Assembly (NCBI GenBank): GCA_964462595.1
Contig: CAYWXM010000063.1
Coordinates: forward strand, 124,001 to 188,000
Length of the DNA: 64,000 bases
Reading direction: 5' to 3'
Origin: SURF-21 sp964462595
GTDB taxonomy: Bacteria; Actinomycetota; Geothermincolia; Geothermincolales; RBG-13-55-18
Shown one piece after another: positions 1-8,164 of this stretch. Both the position numbers and the translations under genes were made by a program. Numbering within the stretch: the first letter of the stretch is position 1; every line of letters begins with the position of its first letter. The notes under the pieces were generated by a model. It was not told where the DNA came from and made no database searches. It saw nothing but the letters and a program-made list of their open reading frames with translations.

Positions 1-1608
1 ACGCCTCTTCTTCCCGCTGGAGGTCTTGGGGAGGCTACCCGCCGGCACCAGCACCACCTCGCGCACCGGCACCCCTATCTCTTCCCTTACCCGGGAGGAA
101 ACCGCGAGCGCCGCTTCGCTGGCGGCTTCCGGGCACGACAGGCGCGTTTCCCCCACCAGCACCAGGCGTTCCTTGCCCCGGCGGGTGGAAATCCCGAAGA
201 CCACGGCGTTTCCCTTGCGCATACCGCTCACCCGCTCGGCGCAGCGCTCAACATCCTCGGGGAACAGGTTGCGCCCGCCGATGATGACCATGTCCTTTAT
301 CCTCCCCACCAGGTACAGCTCGCCCGCGGCGATATAACCAAGGTCCCCGGTGTGCAGGCGGCCGTCCCTCAGGACCCTGGCGGTGGCCTCCTCGTCTTCC
401 CAGTATCCCTGCATGAGCGAGGCCCCGCGCACGCAGACCTCGCCCACCTCTCTTTCGCCCGCCTTGCTGCCGTCCTCCTTGACCACGCTAACCTCCAGGC
501 CCTCCAGGACGCTCCCCAGTGACGCCAGGGCACGCGTACCCTCCCCGCCGGGTTCTGCGGGATGCGCGAAGCCTTCTTCCTCGATGCCCGCGCGGGACAC
601 GTGGTCGAACCGGAACTTCTTTCCCGCCTGCGGGAAAGTCACCGCCAGCGTCGCCTCCGCGAGTCCGTATACGGGGTACGGGACATGCTTCTTCAGCCCG
701 CAGGGCTTGCCAGCCTCCACGAACCCGTCCAGCACCTCCGGGTCCACCGGTTCGGCCCCGTTCAAGGCCAGGCGCAGCGATGACAGATCGAGGCCGCTCG
801 GGCTCCCGGACTCGAGCAGGCGCGTGGCGAGGGCATAGGCGAAGTTGGGCCCGCCGGTGATAGTGGCGCGGTAATCGCTTATGGCCTTCATCCACAGCGA
901 CGGATCGGAGACGAAACGCTGCGGTGACATCAGCACCAGCGAGGCGCCGGAAGACAGGGCGGTGATGAGGAAGCCTATGAGCCCCATGTCGTGATAAAGG
1001 GGCATCCAGGAGACGATGCAATCGTGGTGGCTTATCTTCACCTTGTGGCTAATAGCCCGCACGTTGGCGAGTATATTCGCGTGCGTGAGCCTCACCCCGC
1101 GCGGCTCGCTGGTGGATCCGGAGGTGAACTGTATCAGGGCGAGATCTTCGGCGGCGGTGTCGGCCGGATATATCCCGCCGCCCGCGTCGAGATCCTCGCA
1201 GGCCACCATCTTCATCCCCACTCCCATCTCGCCTACCATGGGCATCAGGGATTCGGGCAGAGCCAGCAGCTTCGCCCCCACCCTGTGCAGCCGCATGCGG
1301 CTCTGCTCGATGAAGGCGTGCGGCTCGATGGCGCGCATGGGCAGGGGCAGGGGCACCGCCACCGCCCCGGCCGCCCAGCAACCCAGGAAGGTGATAACCG
1401 TCGCCGGGGTGGTCTGGGCGATAATGCCCACCCGGTCCCCGGGCTCGATTCCCGACATCACCAGCCCGCACGCCGCCCTCTCCGCGGCCTGCACGAGTTC
1501 CTGCGGCGTATATGCCTTCTCGCCGTCCTCCTCCAATATGATCAAGCCCCGCTCCGAATGAGACAGGCCTTTTTGAATACCCTGCCAGACGTTTCCCGCG
1601 TTTTTCAT
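1..1608 (-). CDS. Fatty-acyl-AMP ligase / acyl-CoA synthetase (ANL family), 3' end cut by window edge
   Basis: Adenylates a carboxylic acid, probably a fatty acid, for transfer to CoA or an acyl carrier protein. 536 codons are visible and the frame runs off the left edge. Visible motifs are the AMP-binding P-loop (QFTSGSTSEPRG), the VSWMPLYHDMGLIG stretch typical of fatty-acyl-AMP ligases, YGLAEATLAV, the HTGDLGY core and the C-terminal PKTSSGK lysine motif right at the edge, so only a short tail is missing. The ATG at 1608 follows GGAGG with a 7-nt spacer. The family is clear; whether it is a CoA ligase or a strict AMP ligase is not resolved here, and no acyl carrier or polyketide gene is adjacent. 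Confidence 0.88.
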   Translation of the reverse strand, partial: MKNAGNVWQGIQKGLSHSERGLIILEEDGEKAYTPQELVQAAERAACGLVMSGIEPGDRVGIIAQTTPATVITFLGCWAAGAVAVPLPLPMRAIEPHAFIEQSRMRLHRVGAKLLALPESLMPMVGEMGVGMKMVACEDLDAGGGIYPADTAAEDLALIQFTSGSTSEPRGVRLTHANILANVRAISHKVKISHHDCIVSWMPLYHDMGLIGFLITALSSGASLVLMSPQRFVSDPSLWMKAISDYRATITGGPNFAYALATRLLESGSPSGLDLSSLRLALNGAEPVDPEVLDGFVEAGKPCGLKKHVPYPVYGLAEATLAVTFPQAGKKFRFDHVSRAGIEEEGFAHPAEPGGEGTRALASLGSVLEGLEVSVVKEDGSKAGEREVGEVCVRGASLMQGYWEDEEATARVLRDGRLHTGDLGYIAAGELYLVGRIKDMVIIGGRNLFPEDVERCAERVSGMRKGNAVVFGISTRRGKERLVLVGETRLSCPEAASEAALAVSSRVREEIGVPVREVVLVPAGSLPKTSSGKKRR

Positions 1609-1934
1609 AGACGTACCTCCCTTTTCCCCGCAACTGCATTACGCTTCTTCACGAAAAAAGCACGAAGAAGCCCCCTTTGCTTGAGAGCGCGATACTTGCC
1701 CGCTAACCCCCGGAACGGGCTTTGTAAAATCCTGGGAGCCATTCACCGGCCTCTCTTAACTAAGAGAAACACGCGGGGAAGGGAAGGGTTACAGGCCGAT
1801 CCTGGCCGCTTCGGCCAGCCTTTTTCACGGCCAGGTAGCGATCGCGGCAGCGCGCCGGGGAAAAACAGGCGGAGCCGTCGCTTACCCCCGCCCGTGTCCG
1901 CTGCGCACGGTGCTTCAGCTTCCGGCGCGGCGGG
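1609..1934. other. Gene-free spacer
   Basis: No convincing coding frame. It holds a GC-rich hairpin (stem CTGGCC/GGCCAG at 1802-1818) followed by CTTTTT at 1820-1825. The T-run is on the plus side although both flanking genes are on the minus strand, so its role as a terminator is doubtful. Confidence 0.5.
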
Positions 1935-2642
1935 TCATTGCTGGAATCCCTCGGGTATCTCCAGTTCGGCGGTGCCCGCCGAGCACTCCGGCAGCGCGGC
2001 GACGAGCTGATGCACCCTTTCGTAGGGAAAGCTCATGAACACCACGTCGGAGGCGAATTTCTGCATGCGCCTCGCCGTCCAGTCCCCGAAGGTCACGTTG
2101 GTGCGCCCGGTCACTATAGGGTAGGCGATGGCCGAGTGGCACAGAGACCCGGTGACCTCTATCTGCTGCGGGATCCCGTCCCAGTACTGGTCGAGCCAGA
2201 TGAGCCTGCAGGTCTGCGCCGCGTTTACCTGAAAGATAACCAGGTCGGGGCGCATTTCCGATTCCGCCACGGGGCCTATGAGGATACGCTCGCTCAATCC
2301 CGTGGGGGGTGGGGAGGCCAGCGACTGCATGCGCTGGAAGCTGGTGATGGAGTGGGTCAGCTTCTCCCCCTTGGTGAGAAACCACTGCAGGCCGCGGTAA
2401 GCCGGACCGGGAGGGGGCGGGGTGAGGCCGCAGTGCCAGCTGCCGCCGGGGCAGGCGCAGGTCTCCTTGTCTATGACGAACGATTTGCCTTTCGCCGCCA
2501 GCCTCAGGGCCTCGCACATCCAGACCCGCCTGCGTTTCCCCGTTTCCACCTCCTCGTTGGTAAAGGTGACCGCCACCGGCTTCCTCTTTATCCCCAGCGC
2601 CTCGACCAGTTCGTTTAACTCGCTCCGCCATGGTCCATCCAT
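1935..2642 (-). CDS. DUF169 family protein
   Basis: 235-aa soluble protein of the DUF169 family, whose function is unknown. Seen: the N-terminal KPVAVTF strand, a Cys-rich stretch (WMCEAL, then ETCACPGGSWHCG, about residues 43-75) and the later FQVNAAQTCRL segment. Clustered cysteines suggest metal or cofactor binding in this family, which is inference. The ATG at 2642 has GGAGG with a 7-nt spacer; an in-frame GTG at 2648 sits too close to that SD to be preferred. It is on the same strand as the acyl-AMP ligase downstream and the amidohydrolase upstream, but gaps of 326 and 213 bp argue against one tight operon. Confidence 0.82.
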   Translation of the reverse strand: MDGPWRSELNELVEALGIKRKPVAVTFTNEEVETGKRRRVWMCEALRLAAKGKSFVIDKETCACPGGSWHCGLTPPPPGPAYRGLQWFLTKGEKLTHSITSFQRMQSLASPPPTGLSERILIGPVAESEMRPDLVIFQVNAAQTCRLIWLDQYWDGIPQQIEVTGSLCHSAIAYPIVTGRTNVTFGDWTARRMQKFASDVVFMSFPYERVHQLVAALPECSAGTAELEIPEGFQQ

Positions 2643-2855
2643 CTTCACACCTCCAGGTAGTCCAAAAACGCTCAGCAGGCCGTATCCCGCAAGCGGCGGC
2701 GCGCCCAGCCTCCCCTCGTAACTGCATCGTCCCTGGCCCTCCGGCCGTCAGTCCGACTCGCCCTGCCACGGTCCGCCCACCGCCACACCTCCAGGTCGCT
2801 TAACCATGCCCGACAGGCTGCATCCCGTGGACGTTATCGCCCCTTGCCTCTGCCG

Positions 2856-3728
2856 TCATGAGACCAGGGATAGTATGTTTCCCCCCGTGATCTTTTCGAG
2901 CAGTTCTTCATCCTCGCCGGCCGCCTTGCGTGCTATCCTGAGGGCGTACTTCGGATCGCTCTCCGGCCAGTCAGATCCGTACATGACCCGTTCTCTGCCC
3001 GCCACTTTCAAGGCCTCCCTGACCACCCTCAAGGGCTGGAAGGAGGTCTCCAGAAAAATATGCGCGTAACGCCTCGCCAGCTCGATCGCCCTTTCCGGAT
3101 AGTACAGGCCCGTATGCCCCAGGATGAAGGGGACCTCCCTGAACGCCGTGATCATTTTCTCCAGCCGCCTTATGTCCCCGAAGGAGGCATACCCGTCCCT
3201 CGCCACGTAGTAGTCGAATTCCCCGGTATGGGCGATAACCGGCCTGCGGTAGGGGGCGAAGGCCTCCAGGAGGTCGAAAAAGAACCGGTCCTCGGGGGCG
3301 ATGCGCTGCAGGATGGGGTGTATCTTCAGGCCCTTGCAGCCGCCCTCCATGGCCGCGTGCAGTTCTTTCTCCCAGTCCCCCGAGGGATGAACGCTGGCAA
3401 AGGGTATGAGCCGCGGCTCGCCGGCGCATTCCCGCAGGTATTCTTCCCCGTTGGAGAACGGGGCGACGGGAAGCACCACGCTCCGGTCTATGCCGTTTTT
3501 ATCCATGTAACGCAGGAGGTTCTCTTTGCAGCCCATGGACAGGCGCAGCTGGTTCTCCCTGGCGATGATCTTGCGGGCAGGGCCGGGGGGTTCGCCTCTC
3601 CACAGGGGATTGCGAAAACCGAGCAGCTCGTAGTTCCACATGAGCAGCCTGGTCATCCTTTTCCGCCCTGGGTCGGGGGTCACTCCGTAAATGGGGACCT
3701 CGAGATGGGCATGGGCGTCGATTACCAT
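2856..3728 (-). CDS. Amidohydrolase (amidohydro_2, TIM-barrel) family protein
   Basis: 290-aa metal-dependent TIM-barrel hydrolase or decarboxylase of the amidohydrolase-2 family (ACMS decarboxylase/2-pyrone-4,6-dicarboxylate lactonase type). Metal-site motifs in order: DAHAHLE at the N-terminus, LKIHP mid-protein, VIAHTGE, ILGHTG, and YGSDWPE near the C-terminus carrying the catalytic Asp. The frame is open further upstream, but the ATG at 3728 (MVIDAHAH) has GGGGAGG with a 4-nt spacer and places the first metal motif at residue 4, as is usual. The substrate cannot be told. A second, distant member lies at 38098-38949. Confidence 0.85.
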   Translation of the reverse strand: MVIDAHAHLEVPIYGVTPDPGRKRMTRLLMWNYELLGFRNPLWRGEPPGPARKIIARENQLRLSMGCKENLLRYMDKNGIDRSVVLPVAPFSNGEEYLRECAGEPRLIPFASVHPSGDWEKELHAAMEGGCKGLKIHPILQRIAPEDRFFFDLLEAFAPYRRPVIAHTGEFDYYVARDGYASFGDIRRLEKMITAFREVPFILGHTGLYYPERAIELARRYAHIFLETSFQPLRVVREALKVAGRERVMYGSDWPESDPKYALRIARKAAGEDEELLEKITGGNILSLVS

Positions 3729-4082
3729 AAAACCTCCCCGGCCAGATGCCATGCTCAACGGCATGGCCCGATGTATGCATAGATTATATCCCCGGCGCCT
3801 CCATGCGGAACAAGAAGGCCCTGCCGCGGGCGCCGGCCGCCCCACCGCGTTACGCGCCCGTCCCCTGCCGCTCCGGGGCGCACCGGGAAAGGCCAGGCAA
3901 GGTCGGGGTGGATCTTCACCGCGAGCAGCGAAAGCCCGGCGGAGGTAGTAGAATCATATCGGCTGCAAGGGGTCCGGCAACCGGCTCCCCCACCTCACGG
4001 TTCTGATAGAATAATTCCAGGCGCCCCGCTTGCGGCGCGGGACGCCCGCAAGACCGTCTTCATGGCTGAAAAGGTGGTGTTT

Positions 4083-4931
4083 ATGGACGACGACACCCTG
4101 ACGATCAGGGAGATCCCCTACGAGGAGCACGTCTTCCTCGAGGAGCCTTTCTACGTCCCCGTGGGCGACGAGGTGGAGACCTTCCGCGCCGCCTACCATG
4201 CCAGCCTGCCGGTGAACCTCAAGGGCCCCACGGGCTGCGGCAAGACCCGCTTCCTCGAATACATGTCCTGGTTGCTGGGCAAGGAAGGGGGGTTCGGCCT
4301 GCCCCTGATAACCGTCGCCTGCCACGAGGACCTGACCGCCGGGGACCTGGTCGGACGTTACCTGCTGCGCGGCGACGAGACGATATGGGTGGACGGGCCG
4401 CTCACCGCGGCGGTGAAGGCGGGCGCCATCTGCTACCTGGACGAGGTGGTGGAAGCCCGCAAGGATACCATGGTGCTCATCCACCCCCTGGCCGACCACA
4501 GGCGCATCCTCCCCCTGGAGAAGAAGGGCGGCTTCATGCGCGCCCACCCCCGCTTCCTCCTGGTGGTCTCCTACAACCCTGGATACCAGAGCATGCTCAA
4601 GGACCTCAAGATAAGCACCCGCCAGCGCTTTGCGGCCATCGATTTCACCTACCCCGGACCGGCGCTGGAGGCGCGCATCATCGCCGGCGAGGGAGGCATC
4701 GGAAAAGACGTGGCCGAAAAGCTGGCGCAGCTGGGAGAGAAGGCGCGCAATCTGGGCGAAAAAGACCTGGAGGAAGGGCCTTCCACCCGACTGCTCATCT
4801 ACGCCGCACGCCTTATGGCGCAGGGGGTGGAGGCCAGGCGCGCCTGCGAGACGGCGGTGGTCTCGGCGGTCTCCGACGACCCGGTGATGCAGCAGGCCTT
4901 GCGCGACCTGGTGGCGGCCGTTTTTCCCTGA
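4083..4931 (+). CDS. MoxR-type AAA+ ATPase, NorQ/CbbQ-like
   Basis: AAA+ chaperone-like ATPase of the CbbQ/NirQ/NorQ group, which acts with a VWA protein to activate or metallate a target enzyme. Walker A GPTGCGKT is at about residues 48-55 and Walker B CYLDEV at about 117-122, followed by sensor-1 LVVSYNPGY and an arginine-rich STRLLIYAARL segment. The ATG at 4083 has AAGGTGG with a 5-nt spacer; an in-frame ATG at 4062 has no SD. The partner VWA gene follows after 24 bp. No nitric oxide reductase or RuBisCO is in the window, so the client is unknown. Confidence 0.88.
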   Translation: MDDDTLTIREIPYEEHVFLEEPFYVPVGDEVETFRAAYHASLPVNLKGPTGCGKTRFLEYMSWLLGKEGGFGLPLITVACHEDLTAGDLVGRYLLRGDETIWVDGPLTAAVKAGAICYLDEVVEARKDTMVLIHPLADHRRILPLEKKGGFMRAHPRFLLVVSYNPGYQSMLKDLKISTRQRFAAIDFTYPGPALEARIIAGEGGIGKDVAEKLAQLGEKARNLGEKDLEEGPSTRLLIYAARLMAQGVEARRACETAVVSAVSDDPVMQQALRDLVAAVFP

Positions 4932-4955
4932 GACGGGATCAAGGCAGGTGAGGGT

Positions 4956-6956
4956 TTGACATCCAATCTCAACCTGGCTATCTACGCCAGTACGCTCCTG
5001 CAGGAGCCGGAGGCGAAGGGCCGGTCGGTGGTGACCCTGGAGGAAGTGCAGGCGTCTTTCTCCCTTTTCGGCAAGGGCCTCAGCGATAGATACATGCAGC
5101 CGAAACCCCTGGGGGATGCCCCTGCCGTCCTGGCCAACCCGCGCCGCCCCTTCCCCCTCAGCAACGGGAAGGAGATATACCTCCCCCCTTACCTGGACAT
5201 CTTCGACTCGCGCGATGAGAACTGGATGGTTTACCGCCTCTACACCGCGTCGCAGGCGGGCCAGTGGGAGGCGGGGACCTTCGACCGCCCGCGCGAGGAC
5301 GAGACCTTTACCCTGCTCGGGCGCCGGACCTGGACGAAGCGGAAGGAGCCCCTGGCCTTCCTGCGCTTTTTCCTGGGGAGTTTTCCCATGCCATTCCTCG
5401 CCGCCGACGTCTTTATAACCCTGGAGACGGCCCGCGTGACCGCGGGCATGGCCATGCGTTTCGCCGGGCTGGCAAGAGACCTGGCGTGGTTCCTCGCCCG
5501 CCTGGGCCCCAATATCGAGCCCGTGGACCACCGCGCGATGCTCTGGAACCTGTTCTTCGACCTCGTGGCGGCGACCACGGGCGCATCGCCGCAGGGCGGC
5601 TATCCCCGGGAGGTGATGGATATGGCCTCCGGGGTGACCGCGCCGGGAGCCCTTCTCAGGCACAGCCTCGACGCCACCCTGAACGTCTATGCCTTCCTGG
5701 AGGCTATCCTCAAGTCCTCCCTCGCCCCCGAGGAGCGTATCCTGCTGGAGGGAGCGGACGATTTCTTCGCCGATACCATGCCGGGACTGCGCGGCAACAA
5801 GGCCACCCGCTACGGGAGGGAGGAGGACACTGATTCCGGGTTGGTGCCGCCCGAGCTGGCGGAGACCCTGAACCTGGACTTCTATTCCTACCTCCTGCCC
5901 TCCGGGGTCGGGGAGTTCCTCATGGAGGACGCGATGGGCAAAAGGCTCGCGGAGGATTCGCAGCGCGACGCTCACGGCAGGGCGAAGGCGGCACGCAGGG
6001 AACAACGCGAGGGCGAGATGGAGGCCGGCCAGGAGGAGCAGCGCCTGCTCTACCCGGAATGGGACTACCTTGCGGGCGGCTACCGTCGCGACTGGGCCAC
6101 CCTTTACGGCATAAGGGCCGGCGAGGGCGGCTCGCAGGATGCCCGGCGCCTGCTCGAGGAGTGGGACGACCTGGTGCGCGAGGTGACCAGGCAGTTCCGC
6201 ATGCTGCGCCTGCAGGAACGCACCTGGAGAAAACGGCTGGAATGGGGCGAGGAGATCGATATCTCCGCAGCGGTGGAGCGCCAGGTGGCGCTGCGCTGCG
6301 GCCTGCCCCCCACGGAGAAGGTGTACATGGAGAAGCGGCGAGTTACGCGCGAGGTGAGCGCGCTCTTCCTCCTCGACCTCTCGGCCTCCACCTCCTCGGA
6401 GATTACCGAAGGCAGCCACGCGGGGGAAACGGTGCTTCAGGTCCTGGTGGCCAGCGTGGCCATCATGGCCAGGGCACTGGAGCAGCTCGGGGACCGTTAC
6501 GGCATCTTCGGCTTCTCGGGATACGGCAGGAAGAGGGTGGAGTTCCTGCGCATAAAGTCTTTCAGCGAGCCCCTGGGCGAGGAGGTATGGCAGCGACTCG
6601 GCGGTCTCAAGCCCCTGAAGAGCACGCGCATGGGGACGGCGGTAAGGCACGCCCATCACCTGCTCGACTCCGAGCCCTCGTCACTCAAGATGATGCTCCT
6701 GCTCTCGGATGGCTACCCGCAGGACTACGACTACGGCGAGGACCGTACTGACCGCGAATACGGCCTGCGCGACACCGCACAAGCCCTGCGCGAGGCGGAG
6801 GCCGATCATATCATCCCCTTCAACCTCACCGTGGACGCCGCCGGCCACGACTACCTGCGCCGCATGTGCCCGCCGCACGGCTACCTGGTGCTGAAAAGCG
6901 TGGAGGACCTTCCCGCCGAGCTCCCCAAGGTCTACATGCGCCTGAGAGGAAGCTGA
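4956..6956 (+). CDS. NorD/CbbO-like von Willebrand factor A domain protein
   Basis: 666-aa partner of the upstream MoxR-type ATPase. The C-terminal third is a VWA domain with a complete MIDAS: DLSAS (Asp at about 474), the threonine of STRMGTAVRHAHH and LLLSDGYPQD. The N-terminal two thirds are helical and acidic/basic rich (EDAMGKRLAEDSQRDAHGRAKAARREQREGE). The start is a TTG at 4956 behind AAGGCAGGTGAGG; no better start fits. NorQ/NorD and CbbQ/CbbO pairs remodel enzymes by ATP-driven insertion of metal or release of inhibitors. That role carries over only as inference, because the client is not encoded here. Confidence 0.85.
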   Translation: MTSNLNLAIYASTLLQEPEAKGRSVVTLEEVQASFSLFGKGLSDRYMQPKPLGDAPAVLANPRRPFPLSNGKEIYLPPYLDIFDSRDENWMVYRLYTASQAGQWEAGTFDRPREDETFTLLGRRTWTKRKEPLAFLRFFLGSFPMPFLAADVFITLETARVTAGMAMRFAGLARDLAWFLARLGPNIEPVDHRAMLWNLFFDLVAATTGASPQGGYPREVMDMASGVTAPGALLRHSLDATLNVYAFLEAILKSSLAPEERILLEGADDFFADTMPGLRGNKATRYGREEDTDSGLVPPELAETLNLDFYSYLLPSGVGEFLMEDAMGKRLAEDSQRDAHGRAKAARREQREGEMEAGQEEQRLLYPEWDYLAGGYRRDWATLYGIRAGEGGSQDARRLLEEWDDLVREVTRQFRMLRLQERTWRKRLEWGEEIDISAAVERQVALRCGLPPTEKVYMEKRRVTREVSALFLLDLSASTSSEITEGSHAGETVLQVLVASVAIMARALEQLGDRYGIFGFSGYGRKRVEFLRIKSFSEPLGEEVWQRLGGLKPLKSTRMGTAVRHAHHLLDSEPSSLKMMLLLSDGYPQDYDYGEDRTDREYGLRDTAQALREAEADHIIPFNLTVDAAGHDYLRRMCPPHGYLVLKSVEDLPAELPKVYMRLRGS

Positions 6957-7051
6957 CGGCGAGACAACTAATACCTGAAGCAGCGTGATCGTATCTGCGA
7001 TAAACTATCAATAACACGGAACCGGCGTCTTGGAGAAGGAGGGGTCATAAG

Positions 7052-8125
7052 ATGGCGGAAATAGAGCGTTGCCCCGAATGCGGGGTGCCCCTGCAGACGG
7101 TCAACAACCACGTGTGGCTCACGGGAGGCATCATCGTCCAGAACAACGACCGCGAGCACCGCATGGTCATAATGGAATCCGACAACCTCGACCCTTTGTT
7201 CAAGGGGATCGAGGATATAATCGGCGTGCCTATCGAGCGCCTGGTCATCGAGACCAAGCGCAGGGCGACCAGGGAATACATCGACCGCCTTATCCCCCCG
7301 GAAGTCAAGGACATGATACAGAAACACGAGATGAGCGTGGAGCCGATGATAGGAGCCCTCAACGTGACCAGCGCGGTCATGGGTTACGGCAACACCACCC
7401 TGGTCGGCTACCGCTTTGAAAGCGATGACGACGATTTCGTGACCGAACGCATCGTGGAGCCCTATTCCGTTCCCCTGTGGTGCGGTGACCTCACCGGTTC
7501 CACCGAGGCTGTGACGGGGATGGATAACGACGTCAGCTACGAGATGGAATCCGCCGATACCGTTGTGGTGACCACGCGCCCGGCGGAACATCCATCCCAG
7601 TTCCAGGGAAGGCTGGATATCAAGAGATACGGTTTCGCGCAAACCGGGATCGAGCTGGAAAGATGCCCCGGCTGCGGAGGACCCGCAGCCCTCTCCGCCT
7701 ACGGGTGGCACGACGAGAGGGGCGTGATCACGAGCAGGGAAACGGGAAGGAGGGTGGCGATGCTGGGACCCGCGTACCAGGATGTCATCTTCGACGAGCT
7801 GGAGAGAGAGCTGGGAGAGACCATCCCCAGGGTGATCGTGGAAGCGCAGAGGCGCTTCGTGAAGACGGGTTTCTACAGGGTCAGGGAGCTTCAGGACGTG
7901 GAAAGCTTCCGCAGGCAACTGGCCCTCCGGGGGCTCGGAGACCTGCAGCAAATGGAGCTGGGAGAACGCAGCCTGAAGACCACCTTGAAAAACTCGGCCC
8001 TGCACCTGATGATCGTCGGGCTCATGCAGGGTTACTTCGAGACGGCGACAGGCTTCGAGTCCGAGGTGGAGTGGGAGATGGGCGATGACGGCACACTCTC
8101 GCTGGAGATAACCCGCAAGGGCTGA
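7052..8125 (+). CDS. Duplicated zinc-ribbon protein (unnamed family, copy 1)
   Basis: 357 aa, built from two related halves. Half 1 opens with a CPECGVP knuckle at residues 7-13 and half 2 with CPGCGGP at about 206-212. After each knuckle comes a similar helical block (LFKGIEDIIGVPIERLVIE versus IFDELERELGETIPRVIVE, then an RR-Y pattern) and then a block with a PYSVPL/LHLMIVG-like helix and a closing beta strand (VVVTTRP, LSLEITRKG). The last block recalls V4R-type ligand domains; this is only a resemblance. The ATG has GGAGGGG upstream. It follows the NorQ/NorD-like pair by 95 bp. A paralogue lies at 24233-25331. No function is known to me. Confidence 0.8.
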   Translation: MAEIERCPECGVPLQTVNNHVWLTGGIIVQNNDREHRMVIMESDNLDPLFKGIEDIIGVPIERLVIETKRRATREYIDRLIPPEVKDMIQKHEMSVEPMIGALNVTSAVMGYGNTTLVGYRFESDDDDFVTERIVEPYSVPLWCGDLTGSTEAVTGMDNDVSYEMESADTVVVTTRPAEHPSQFQGRLDIKRYGFAQTGIELERCPGCGGPAALSAYGWHDERGVITSRETGRRVAMLGPAYQDVIFDELERELGETIPRVIVEAQRRFVKTGFYRVRELQDVESFRRQLALRGLGDLQQMELGERSLKTTLKNSALHLMIVGLMQGYFETATGFESEVEWEMGDDGTLSLEITRKG

Positions 8126-8164
8126 GCCTCCACGCCCGCCATTCCCGGCATTTTTACACCGCGC

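Noticed and set aside
1802..1825. Hairpin plus T-run as a terminator
   Set aside because: The T-run is on the plus side while both flanking genes are minus-strand, so it would not end either transcript.
3954..6659. A 901-codon open frame on the minus strand
   Set aside because: It lies opposite the MoxR-type and VWA genes, is low in motifs and rich in His/Gln/Arg/Leu, a typical shadow of high-GC codons on the other strand.
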